Counted from the stretch's first letter, positions 1 to 6,200 are shown. The stretch is DNA of 7,577 nt from Clostridium sp. CAG:245 (GCA_000435175.1 FR880060.1:18501-26077), one strand, 5' to 3'. A program made the numbers and translations. The notes: generated by a model from the letters alone, not told the origin.

Positions 1-279
1 AATGAGCCATGCTAGTGGGCTTGCGAATCCATCAAGTAATGCTCCTCCAAATACATTAGAGCCACTTCCCAGTATATATGAATATAATAGTGATTTTTCA
101 CCTCTTAGAATATCCCATAACAAATGATAGAATGTTTCATAAGATTGTCCCATGTCTGCATGAGCAATTGTCATTCCTCCAAATGGATAAATTCCTTTTA
201 CAGCATATATAAGCAAAGCTATGGCTACCGCAATTACTGGTGCTATTAGAAATTTTCCATATTTTTTCACTTTTTCCAT
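1..279 (-). CDS. YfhO-like multi-pass membrane protein, N-terminal fragment
   Basis: An open frame of 93 codons runs from an ATG at 279 to the left edge, so only the N-terminus is present. It starts MEKVKKYGKF, followed by a hydrophobic helix at about residues 10-28. Next comes a loop with YPFGGMTIAHADMGQSYETF, then a segment resembling WDILRGEKSLLYSYILGSGSN. The order helix, 'YPFG', 'D-M-x-Q', 'LRGE.SL.YS...G.G.N' matches the start of YfhO-family proteins, large multi-pass envelope proteins with a GT-C glycosyltransferase-like architecture. Members have been linked to glycosylation of cell-wall polymers in Firmicutes; that role is family knowledge and not visible here. AAGGAAGG at 291-298 is the ribosome-binding site, about 11 nt from the start. 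The gene points away from the terminator at 434-474 and is the first gene of its own transcript. The family call rests on remembered motifs over a short fragment. Confidence 0.7.
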   Translation of the reverse strand, partial: MEKVKKYGKFLIAPVIAVAIALLIYAVKGIYPFGGMTIAHADMGQSYETFYHLLWDILRGEKSLLYSYILGSGSNVFGGALLDGFASPLAWLI

Positions 280-373
280 TTTTCTATTTTCCTTCCTTAT
301 AGGCATAAATCGGGTTAGAAAAGAGTTGAATTCTTAATGGTAAGTAATGCATATTTATGTAACCGCATTTAAA

Positions 374-401
374 ATAATATTCGATATAACCAAAATTTCA
401 A
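374..401 (-). promoter_or_regulatory. candidate sigma-A promoter for the YfhO-like gene
   Basis: Read on the minus strand, TTGAAA (401-396) is followed after 16 nt by TATTAT (379-374), four-of-six and five-of-six matches to the -35 and -10 consensus. Transcription would start near 367, giving a leader of about 88 nt. The rest of 280-433 shows no gene. The call is by eye in AT-rich DNA, where chance matches are common. Confidence 0.4.
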
Positions 402-433
402 CTGTCTTTTACCCTCTTATCTCCTTTTATTCT

Positions 434-474
434 AAAAATCGCCCAAAAAGGGGCGTCCCTCTTGGGCGATTTTT
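434..474 (-). terminator. rho-independent terminator after fucO
   Basis: Perfect 13-bp arms AAAAATCGCCCAA (434-446) and TTGGGCGATTTTT (462-474) enclose a 15-nt loop. The loop can itself pair AGGG with CCCT. The GC-rich core is flanked by A and T runs on both sides, so the site can work in both directions. It sits 20 bp after the fucO stop codon and is the expected end of the FIST-fucO transcript. No gene reads into it from the left, since the YfhO-like gene points away. Confidence 0.9.
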
Positions 475-493
475 CTTCAATTGTTATAAATGA

Positions 494-1651
494 TTACCAA
501 GCTTTTTCATATAAATCTATAAAGTCTTGTTTTGTTACTTCTCTTGGATTTCCTGGTTTGCAAGGGTCTTCCATTGCTTTATCTGCAAGCATTGCAAAGT
601 CTTTTTTCTTTGCTCCTACATCTTTTACTGTTTGAGTAATTCCAACAGCTTCAGATAAATCTCTTACTTTTTCGCATAGTGTTTTTACAGCTTCTTCATC
701 TGTAAATTTCATTGCATTTATTCCCATACCTTGTGTTAAAATTTCTTTATATAAATCAGCACAAACAGCTCCGTTAAATTCTAATACAGTTGGAAGTAAT
801 ATTGCATTTGCTAAGCCGTGTGGAGTATCATAAACAGCTCCTAATTGGTGTGCCATTGAATGAACTATTCCAAGTCCAACATTTGAGAATCCCATTCCAG
901 CTATATATTGGCCTAATCCAACATCATCTATTGCTTTTTGGTCTTTGTCATTTACAGCTTTAGCTAAGTTTTTATAAATTAGCTCTATTGCTTTCATAGA
1001 AAACATTTGAGACATTGTGTTGTGTGCCTTTGTTATATATCCTTCGATTGCATGTGTTAATGCATCCATTCCAGTTGCAGCAGCTAACTTTTTAGGCATA
1101 GAAGCCATAAGTTCTGTATCAACTATTGCTAAAACTGGTATGTCATGTGGATCGACACAAACCATTTTAACTTCTCTTTCTTCATCTGTTATTACATAGT
1201 TAATTGTAACTTCTGCTGCAGTTCCTGCGGTTGTTGGCATTGCAATCATTGGAAGTCCTTTTTTCTTTGTATTTGATGGCCCATTTAGTGAAACTACATC
1301 GTCTCTATCTGGGTTTGTCATAAGTATAGATATTGCCTTTGCAGTATCCATGCTAGAACCACCACCAACTGCAAGAATAACGTCTGGTCTAAACCATCTA
1401 CTCTTTTTATATCCGTGTAATACATTATCAATTGAAGGGTTTGGTTTTACATCATCATATAATTCATATCTAACTTTTCCCTCTTCAAGAATATTCATAA
1501 CTTTATCTGTAACCCCAGCATCAACAAGAGATTTATCAGATACTAAAAATACTCTTTTATATCCTCTATCTTTTAATTCATCTAGTAGAACTTCTCTAGC
1601 TCCAAATCCAAAATATGAAGTCTCATTTAATATAAATCTAGTATTAGCCAT
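494..1651 (-). CDS. fucO: lactaldehyde reductase / 1,2-propanediol oxidoreductase (iron-dependent alcohol dehydrogenase)
   Basis: This 385-aa protein looks full length; E. coli FucO is 382 aa and aligns from end to end. The family reduces L-lactaldehyde to 1,2-propanediol with NADH in the cytoplasm during anaerobic fucose or rhamnose breakdown, regenerating NAD+. The N-terminus MANTRFILNETSYFGFGA, the cofactor loop GGGSSMD at 96-102, TTAGTAAEVTINYVITDEE at 140-158 and the C-terminal GNPREVT are all FucO-like. The four iron ligands are present: D196, H200, H264 and H278 (in DALTH, VHSMAH and DTPHG). An in-frame TAA lies three codons before the ATG, so the start cannot be earlier. No ribosome-binding site lies near the ATG; the nearest GGAGG is 47 nt upstream, beyond a hairpin. 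The gene follows the FIST gene by 82 bp and ends before a strong terminator. Closely related dehydrogenases act on other diols, so the substrate is inferred from similarity. Confidence 0.9.
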   Translation of the reverse strand: MANTRFILNETSYFGFGAREVLLDELKDRGYKRVFLVSDKSLVDAGVTDKVMNILEEGKVRYELYDDVKPNPSIDNVLHGYKKSRWFRPDVILAVGGGSSMDTAKAISILMTNPDRDDVVSLNGPSNTKKKGLPMIAMPTTAGTAAEVTINYVITDEEREVKMVCVDPHDIPVLAIVDTELMASMPKKLAAATGMDALTHAIEGYITKAHNTMSQMFSMKAIELIYKNLAKAVNDKDQKAIDDVGLGQYIAGMGFSNVGLGIVHSMAHQLGAVYDTPHGLANAILLPTVLEFNGAVCADLYKEILTQGMGINAMKFTDEEAVKTLCEKVRDLSEAVGITQTVKDVGAKKKDFAMLADKAMEDPCKPGNPREVTKQDFIDLYEKAW

Positions 1652-1703
1652 AATTTTTTATAATCAATTTTATAGACCTTTAGCCTATAATCGATTTTCC
1701 TCC
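1652..1703 (-). promoter_or_regulatory. distant Shine-Dalgarno with bridging hairpin before fucO
   Basis: On the minus strand AAAGGAGG ends at 1699, 47 nt before the fucO ATG, too far for normal initiation. Between them AATCGATTATAG (1696-1685) can pair with CTATAAAATTGATT (1675-1662), with one G-U pair and a two-base bulge, around a 9-nt loop. Folding would leave about 12 nt between GGAGG and ATG, a workable distance. The stretch next to the ATG is ATAAAAAATT, with no other ribosome-binding site. Pairing is seen by eye; the function is inferred. Confidence 0.45.
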
Positions 1704-1733
1704 TTTTCCAATTTTATTATTAGCATTCTATTT

Positions 1734-2906
1734 TTATTTATTCTTGCCAAATCCAGTAAATGAAAGCATTAATCTTCCACAAGTATTTTCTCCATGGTCT
1801 TCTGTTCCATATTCGCCAAATGTAAATACTGTTAAGAATGGAACACCTTTTGCTTCTTTCTTTAGTCTTTCTGCAACTTCTTCAATTCTTTCATTTATTC
1901 CAAGCTTTCTTTCTCCACTATGTATTAAAAGATATGCTCCAGCTTCGCATGGAAGGTTTGTTCTTACATTCTTTAATGTTTTTCCAGTTGCTTCTATTAA
2001 TTCATCAATACTTGCTTGCATTTGAATTACTGCTGTATTAATTGCTAAGTTATTTCCAACATTCATTGATAAATCTTCATTTCCAATCATTGGGTGACGT
2101 ATTGCAATTAGTGAGCCCAATCTATCTTTTACTCCTAAAGGTTCTGTTACAGAAGCAGATAACAAATTCATTCCAGCTAAATCCTTCACCTTTTTGCCAG
2201 TCCATTTTGCATACACATTTAGTGCTGGCTTTCCGTCTATTTCGACTAACTGTCTTCTTCCATTCAATTTTGTTACAATTCCAGAGTTTACAGTCTCGTG
2301 GTAAGCTCCAGTGTATTTATTTCTTATTGATTTATTTGTGTAGAAAAATGCAACAGCAACTCCATTAGAAAAGCATTTATCATTCGTAAATATTTTCCAA
2401 TCTCCAGATATAGAATCATCTGCTGCACTACCTCCGAAAACAGGAACACAGCCTACTACATCTTCAATTCCTTTTACATACTCTTCTTCCTCTCCTGGAG
2501 AAGCTATCATATATACATATGCAGGAGCTTTATCTGTTCCAACTTTAGCCATTGCCTCTTTTGCAACTTTTTTTCCTGTTTCTCTTGGATTTTTTCCACG
2601 TTCTGAACCTGCAACTCCAACAGCTGTCTCATTATCTCCTATTGCAAGCATTCCTGCAAATCCACTTTCTGATGATACTACACCATCTGGTACAATTATT
2701 GCTCCAGAAGATGTACAACCAATTATTGGAGCCGTTCCCAGAACTGATTTTGCACCTTCTAGCAACTTATTTTGATTATATTTCACAGAACTGAATACAA
2801 AAGCAACTTTAGTTTCTATTAAGTCTACAACTGCTTTTTCAGCACATGCTTTACCAGCTGTAAAGCTGTCTTTATCTGTGCTATAACTAACATTTGATTT
2901 CAACAT
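1734..2906 (-). CDS. FIST N- and C-domain sensory protein
   Basis: The 390-aa soluble protein shows the two-part FIST layout. The N-terminal half has the alternating beta-strand and glycine motifs of FIST_N: AFVFSSVKYNQ at 35-45, IIGCTSSGAII at 61-71 and GGSAADD at 158-164. The C-terminal half (about 200-385) ends with TVFTFGEYG at 359-367 and NTCGRLMLSFTGFG at 374-387, typical of FIST_C. FIST domains are predicted small-ligand sensors, proposed to bind amino acids or similar metabolites, often joined to signalling modules. Here the domain stands alone, with no kinase, GGDEF or membrane segment, so any partner must be separate. GAGG at 2911-2914 gives a close ribosome-binding site 4 nt before the ATG. 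A strong promoter lies at 3002-3030 and fucO follows on the same strand. A link to fermentation or redox sensing is inferred only from this pairing. Confidence 0.85.
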   Translation of the reverse strand: MLKSNVSYSTDKDSFTAGKACAEKAVVDLIETKVAFVFSSVKYNQNKLLEGAKSVLGTAPIIGCTSSGAIIVPDGVVSSESGFAGMLAIGDNETAVGVAGSERGKNPRETGKKVAKEAMAKVGTDKAPAYVYMIASPGEEEEYVKGIEDVVGCVPVFGGSAADDSISGDWKIFTNDKCFSNGVAVAFFYTNKSIRNKYTGAYHETVNSGIVTKLNGRRQLVEIDGKPALNVYAKWTGKKVKDLAGMNLLSASVTEPLGVKDRLGSLIAIRHPMIGNEDLSMNVGNNLAINTAVIQMQASIDELIEATGKTLKNVRTNLPCEAGAYLLIHSGERKLGINERIEEVAERLKKEAKGVPFLTVFTFGEYGTEDHGENTCGRLMLSFTGFGKNK

Positions 2907-3001
2907 TTTTCCTCGTTCCTTTCCACCAGAAGATTAAAAAATTATAACTATTTCAACCTTCTCCTTAGTATATTTTATATTTTGTCTATAAGTATGGTTA
3001 A

Positions 3002-3030
3002 ATTATATCAATATGGGAAATTTTATTCAA
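3002..3030 (-). promoter_or_regulatory. sigma-A promoter of the FIST-fucO unit (extended -10)
   Basis: On the minus strand TTGAAT (3030-3025) is followed by exactly 17 nt and then a perfect TATAAT (3007-3002). TG one base upstream of the -10 gives an extended element (TTGATATAAT). The predicted start is near 2995, about 90 nt before the FIST ATG. The leader also carries AAGGAGAAGG near 2957-2967, a second purine-rich site too far away to serve the FIST start directly. Confidence 0.8.
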
Positions 3031-3063
3031 CAATTTAAGTAAATGTAATAAAAATGTAATATT

Positions 3064-3396
3064 CTATTTTTGTTCTTCCATAATTTCATTTTTTACCGCA
3101 ATGTTAACTAACATACTAATCGATAAACCATATTTTATCTTCAATTCACTCAAACCTTTTAACAAGCTTTCTCTTATTAGAATAGACCTTGTAACGCAAG
3201 TTCTATTTTTATTCTCGTATACTTCTATTTTTTCTTTTTCAATCAACTCTTCTATCGCCACATTTATTAACTTACTTATTGAAGCTTCATATACCTCTTT
3301 AGATAATCTTTCTAATTCTAAATATAATTTTTCATCAATATAAAATGTTCTACTTATTAATTTTTCCTTTTTATAAATTTTATCCGAATACGCCAT
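3064..3396 (-). CDS. tandem ribbon-helix-helix DNA-binding protein
   Basis: This 110-aa protein seems to be built of two copies of a ribbon-helix-helix (MetJ/Arc/CopG-like) unit. Copy 1 is about residues 15-53: a strand at SRTFYID, a helix at EKLYLELERLSKEV, a turn, then a helix at SISKLINVAIEELIE. Copy 2 is about 68-106: a strand at VTRSILI, a helix at ESLLKGLSELKIKYG, then SISMLVNIAVKNEI. The matching SISxLxNxA(V/I) helices are the clearest sign of duplication. RHH units normally bind DNA as dimers, so one chain could form a pseudo-dimer. AAGGAG 6 nt before the ATG supports the start. It is divergent from the MSL gene across 127 bp and lies upstream of FIST on the same strand. It may control either side or itself; no operator was identified. 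It could also be an orphan antitoxin-like protein, but no toxin gene is adjacent. Confidence 0.7.
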   Translation of the reverse strand: MAYSDKIYKKEKLISRTFYIDEKLYLELERLSKEVYEASISKLINVAIEELIEKEKIEVYENKNRTCVTRSILIRESLLKGLSELKIKYGLSISMLVNIAVKNEIMEEQK

Positions 3397-3494
3397 TTTT
3401 TTCTCCTTCCATTTTACCTATTAGTTATTTTTTAAATAAATTTAATGTAATTTTGCAACCACCCATAGTTCTATACTTTTTCCAATTTTTAATA

Positions 3495-3520
3495 TATAAT
3501 TTTTATGTTTTATGGAGGTG
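3495..3520 (+). promoter_or_regulatory. -10 box and ribosome-binding site of the MSL gene
   Basis: TATAAT at 3495-3500 lies upstream of GGAGGTG at 3514-3520, which is 5 nt from the ATG at 3524. This spacing chooses 3524 over the in-frame ATG at 3512, which overlaps the ribosome-binding site and has none of its own. No convincing -35 is seen at the right distance, so the promoter part is tentative and the ribosome-binding site is firm. A -10 this close would give a very short leader. Confidence 0.5.
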
Positions 3521-3523
3521 TAT

Positions 3524-3949
3524 ATGAGTACTTTACACAATAGATACTTACAGCTAAAGCAAGAAAATCGCGATGTTTATTATTTATTTAAATACGGAAT
3601 CTTCTATATATTTCTAGATGATGATGCAAAAGATATATCAAAATTGTTTAATTTTAAGTTAACAAATTTGAATGCTTCTGTTGTAAAATGTGGTTTTCCT
3701 GCTTCTCAATTAAATAAATATTTAGCATACTTTCGTGGTTCTAATATTTCTGTAGAAATTATAGAATCCACCCAAAGTCCAGTATTTTCAGACTATGCAT
3801 ATGTGTACTATAAAAAATGCGATAGCTTAATAGAAAATATATCAAAAATAGATCCAGATACTCTTTCTGTTAGTGAAGCTTTTAACACATTGCAAAAATT
3901 TGCAAGAGAAAGCACGGAGCTACTAGAATATCGCAAAGCTATTAAATAA
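3524..3949 (+). CDS. MutS-domain-I-like protein (MSL-type DGR accessory)
   Basis: The 141-aa protein resembles the N-terminal mismatch-recognition domain of MutS. YLQLKQENRDVYYLFKYGIFY at 8-28, then FLDDDAKDISKLFNFKLTN at 30-48 and a PASQLNKYLAYF stretch at 59-70, follow MutS 'Y...K.......L.F..GDFYE.F..DA......L...LT......G.P......YL'. The phenylalanine that wedges into mismatches is kept (F27), but the glutamate of Phe-x-Glu is isoleucine (I29). Residues 106-131, starting ISKIDPDTLSVSEAF, look like the extreme C-terminal tail of MutS ('DPD.LSP.EAL..LY.LK'), so both ends of MutS appear joined without the clamp or ATPase. MutS-like 'MSL' genes have been reported beside DGRs (from memory), which fits the TR 350 bp downstream. 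It is the only plus-strand gene of the cassette. A role in tolerating or guiding cDNA mismatches during homing is inferred. Confidence 0.75.
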   Translation: MSTLHNRYLQLKQENRDVYYLFKYGIFYIFLDDDAKDISKLFNFKLTNLNASVVKCGFPASQLNKYLAYFRGSNISVEIIESTQSPVFSDYAYVYYKKCDSLIENISKIDPDTLSVSEAFNTLQKFARESTELLEYRKAIK

Positions 3950-4056
3950 ATTTATTGTATTTTCCACTCATGTTATGAGTTTATTAAATCTTACATTAAA
4001 AAAATGGATAATATGGATATATTTTTTATGACATTTTATGAATTATAAAAACAAAC

Positions 4057-4114
4057 TTATAGAAAAGGAATACTTTCAACAAATCTCTTTATTGAAAGTA
4101 TTCCTTTTCTATAA
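4057..4114 (-). terminator. 23-bp perfect hairpin, probable end of the RT-TR transcript
   Basis: Arms 4057-4079 and 4092-4114 are exact reverse complements over 23 bp around a 12-nt loop (4080-4091). On the minus strand the stem is followed by GTTTGTTTTTATAATT, a reasonable U-rich tail, so it can end the transcript carrying RT, TR and spacer. The plus-strand side lacks a clean U run, so it is less convincing as the MSL terminator, though it may do both. The stem is AT-rich and unusually long for a terminator. A structural role in the DGR RNA, or a small inverted-repeat element, remains possible; no flanking target duplication is seen. Confidence 0.6.
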
Positions 4115-4297
4115 CATTTCTTTTCAACTATTCTCTATATTTTTTATTTAACATTTTAGTGTTTCGTTCGTTTCCTACCAGAGTCGCACTAAAATTCTAT
4201 TCATTTTTACCATTTAATAGGAAGGAATAAACTTCTTTAATATCTAATACTTTATTGGCATAGGTCCTTAAACCTATACATCGAAAATGATATTAGA
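4115..4297 (-). ncRNA. DGR template RNA spacer (3' of the TR)
   Basis: This 183-bp stretch has no credible gene on either strand and lies directly 3' of the TR on the A-rich strand. In the Bordetella phage DGR the corresponding spacer RNA is needed for RT/Avd binding and cDNA priming. Two local foldbacks are visible. ATAGGT (4260-4265) pairs with ACCTAT (4272-4277) around a 6-nt loop. ATTTTAGTG (4153-4161) pairs with CACTAAAAT (4187-4195) around a GC-richer 25-nt loop, the least AT-rich part of the gap. The extent is bounded by the TR and the terminator hairpin. Transcription is inferred. The neighbouring 3950-4056 shows only AT-rich sequence after the MSL stop. Confidence 0.55.
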
Positions 4298-4410
4298 GTG
4301 GCACGGAACCCGTTGTTAATGTTGGCATTGCCTGAATTATTGTCCCAACGGTTGCCTGCTGGATTGTTGTTGTTGTAATTACCACCACGAAGCACAACCG
4401 TCTCGGAAGT
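4298..4410 (-). repeat. DGR template repeat (TR)
   Basis: This 113-bp stretch aligns without gaps to 6217-6329, with 92 identities. Of the 21 differences, 18 are at template-strand adenines (12 A to G, 4 A to T, 2 A to C). The other three are at 4377, 4378 and 4397. Read in the VR frame it encodes an asparagine-rich peptide, GGNYNNNNPAG followed by NRWDNNSGNANINNGFRAT, with 12 AAY codons. AAY codons are the usual DGR solution, since changing A cannot create a stop and samples many residues. Eleven of the 12 are altered in the VR. It starts 25 bp after the RT stop on the same strand and is probably the 3' part of that transcript. The last 18 bp (4298-4315) are unchanged and match the expected initiation-of-mutagenic-homing region. 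Confidence 0.97.
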
Positions 4411-4435
4411 TGAGTAATTAGCTTACAGTTTATCC

Positions 4436-5477
4436 CTAATATATAATTTTTTCTCGTAGTAATTCATCTTGTAATAATATATTTTTCTTTTTTAATGTAT
4501 ATGTATTTGCAATATTAAAATATCCCAAATGCCCTGTCAAATAAATTCTTGCATCTTTTGAAGATAAGTTTTCATCTTTTATTTCTCTGAGTAACTTTTT
4601 TACTTTTTTCTTAAATTTTTTCTTTCCCTTATCTCTAACTTTCATTCTGTTCTCATTTATTTTATATCCACAGAAATTAACACCTTGTTTTCCTCTAAAT
4701 ATGTTAGTTTTATCATTTAGTTCAAGCTCTAAATGTTCTTTTAAAAATTTTTTTATTTTATCCAATGCCTCTTTTGCATCTTTTTTAGTTTTAAAAAGAA
4801 TAACAATATCATCCATATATCTATAATAAAATGGAACTTTTAACTTTCTAGTCGCATATTGGTCCAACTCGTTTAAGTAAATATTAGCAAAAGTCTGTGA
4901 CGTATAGTTTCCAATTTCTATGCCCTTTTGACGTTTCTGTGCAGATAATACTTGACGTATTAGCCATAATAACTTCTCATCTTTTATCCTTCTTTTTAAT
5001 ATTTTGTATAATATTTTTTTATCAATACTATTAAAATATTTTCTTATATCCATTTTCAATATATAATAATCTCTATATGCTCTTTTCATTTTTCTCATTC
5101 CTAATTGCAAATCTAATGTTGCATTGTGCATTCCGTCTATCTTTTATACAAGCATATGTCGTCTTTATAAAGCTTGGCACGTAATATGGAACCAAAAAAT
5201 TATCTACTATCCACCTATGCACAATTCTATCTATGTATGGTGCTTTTTCTATAATTCTTTCTTTTGGTTCATATACTTTAAAAGCACTATATTTTCCATG
5301 TACATATGTTCCACTCTTTAATTTTTCATACAAATATTTTATATATTCTTCTTCTTTTAAAGAAAAAAGTATAACTTCTCTTCTTAGCTTTTTACCTTTG
5401 CAAGATAGCTTATGTGCTCTCATTAAACTTTCATATGATAATACCTCATCATATTTATTTCTTATCCATTTCGCCAT
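4436..5477 (-). pseudogene. DGR reverse transcriptase, frame broken by one base
   Basis: Two overlapping frames, 5477-5073 and 5131-4436, are the halves of one RT. Frame 1 carries the N-terminus, including YEPKERIIEKAPYIDRIVHR and FIKTTYACIKDR; frame 2 continues with MHNATLDLQLGMRKM. Dropping the minus-strand C at 5135 gives YACIKDRGMHNATLDLQ, a normal RT sequence, and a 346-aa protein of typical DGR length. In that numbering the catalytic Asp of LKMDIRKYF is D143, the DGR signature IGNYTSQ (in place of the QGxxxSP of other RTs) is at 188-194, and YMDD is at 220-223. The product copies TR RNA into adenine-mutagenised cDNA with Avd. Its start overlaps the OB-fold gene by 23 bp and its stop is 25 bp before the TR; the start has only a weak ribosome-binding site. 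The break could be a real lesion, an assembly error, or a +1 shift at the CGG codon (rare in this kind of genome). The family call is firm; the state of the gene is not. Confidence 0.93.
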
Positions 5478-5736
5478 TTTCTAATTTTTCCACATTTCTT
5501 ATAACCACTATAAGATTTTTTTGAGTTTTCTGTATATATCCTTCGATCAAAATATTACTTTCAATTTCAAATTTTCGATAAATAAAATCTGCCATACCAT
5601 TTTTTGCTATCACCTGAATATTTTCTTCTGACTTTTCGTTTTGCAACTCAATAAATAAAATCGCATATACTTTTCCTTTATCAACAAGTCTATAGTCTAT
5701 ATTTTTTATGCAACCTGATATTATTATTCTATTCAT
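5455..5736 (-). CDS. small SSB-like OB-fold protein inside the DGR operon
   Basis: The 93-aa protein resembles a short single-stranded-DNA-binding OB fold. It starts MNRIIISGCIKNIDYRLVDKG, like SSB 'MN.V.L.G.L..DPE.R....G'. Strands follow at KVYAILFIELQ (22-32) and NIQVIAKNG (39-47), then a helix-like ADFIYRKFEIES (49-60). NILIEGYIQK (61-70) echoes SSB 'G..V.VEG.I', and LIVVIRNVEKLE (75-86) forms the last strand. It lacks the long linker and acidic DDDIPF-type tail of housekeeping SSB, so it would not recruit the usual SSB partners by that route. The start codon lies within the last codons of avd (8-bp overlap) and the end overlaps RT by 23 bp, which implies coupled translation of all three. 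A likely role is binding the template RNA or cDNA during homing, or aiding strand invasion; this is inferred. It could also be a PriB-like or unrelated small OB protein. Confidence 0.65.
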   Translation of the reverse strand: MNRIIISGCIKNIDYRLVDKGKVYAILFIELQNEKSEENIQVIAKNGMADFIYRKFEIESNILIEGYIQKTQKNLIVVIRNVEKLENGEMDKK

Positions 5737-6121
5737 TTTGTGACTTTCTAATATCTGGATTTGCTTTTATTAGTCCTCCAACCATTCTTCCTATTTCAGC
5801 AAGTTTTGAAATACACGTCTCATAGTTCTTCTTTGTTATTGATTTTTCATCATTTAAAATTCTTACCATAGACCTATTATAGCTGATCAAAGCATCAATT
5901 TTATTCAAGTAAGAATAGGCATTTTGCCTATCCTTATTTAAATAATGCGCATATTCTAACATTCTTAATGAAGAAGTTTTTATTTCCGAACCAATATTAA
6001 ATTTTTCTACCCTTGGTATTTTTACAAGTACTTGATATGTATACTTTATATAGTCTTCTATTTTAGGAATTAATATCAATGTTCCCGATGATTTGTATCT
6101 TTCTAACGGATCATTTACCAT
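5729..6121 (-). CDS. avd: DGR accessory variability determinant (Avd-like)
   Basis: The 130-aa, lysine-rich, mostly helical protein sits directly between the target gene and the RT, the usual place of avd. The sequence fits a four-helix bundle: KIEDYIKYTYQVLVKIPRVEK (20-40), IGSEIKTSSLRMLEYAHYLN (43-62), a third helix over about 66-90 and a fourth over about 96-118. The 'IPRVEKFNIGSEI' segment is the recognisable mark shared with Avd and the related 23S-rRNA-intervening (S23) proteins. In the Bordetella phage system Avd forms a basic pentamer that binds RT and template RNA and is needed for cDNA synthesis. AAGGAA about 9 nt before the ATG supports the start. It follows the target gene by 79 bp and overlaps the OB-fold gene by 8 bp. 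No membrane segment or signal peptide is seen. The identification rests on context plus the helix pattern. Confidence 0.87.
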   Translation of the reverse strand: MVNDPLERYKSSGTLILIPKIEDYIKYTYQVLVKIPRVEKFNIGSEIKTSSLRMLEYAHYLNKDRQNAYSYLNKIDALISYNRSMVRILNDEKSITKKNYETCISKLAEIGRMVGGLIKANPDIRKSQNE

Positions 6122-6200
6122 GTTTTTCTTTCCTTATGTTCTTATTTTACTTTTCAGTTCATTTTTCGCATATTTTCTGTAATCTTAACAGTGGTCAGAG

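Noticed and set aside
3453..3458. TTGCAA on the plus strand as the MSL -35
   Set aside because: It is 36 nt from TATAAT at 3495, far outside the usual 16-18 nt spacing.
3512..3523. Earlier in-frame ATG for the MSL gene
   Set aside because: It overlaps the GGAGGTG site and has no ribosome-binding site; the ATG at 3524 is ideally spaced.
4057..4114. 23-bp inverted repeat as a MITE
   Set aside because: No target-site duplication and no second copy in the window; a terminator on the TR strand explains it better.
5073..5131. The two RT halves as separate proteins (split RT)
   Set aside because: The second ATG has no ribosome-binding site, and the split falls inside a conserved block that one-base removal restores.
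4436..5477. RT as a group II intron maturase or retron RT
   Set aside because: The IGNYTSQ motif, the absence of maturase and endonuclease domains, and the adjacent avd, TR and VR identify a DGR.
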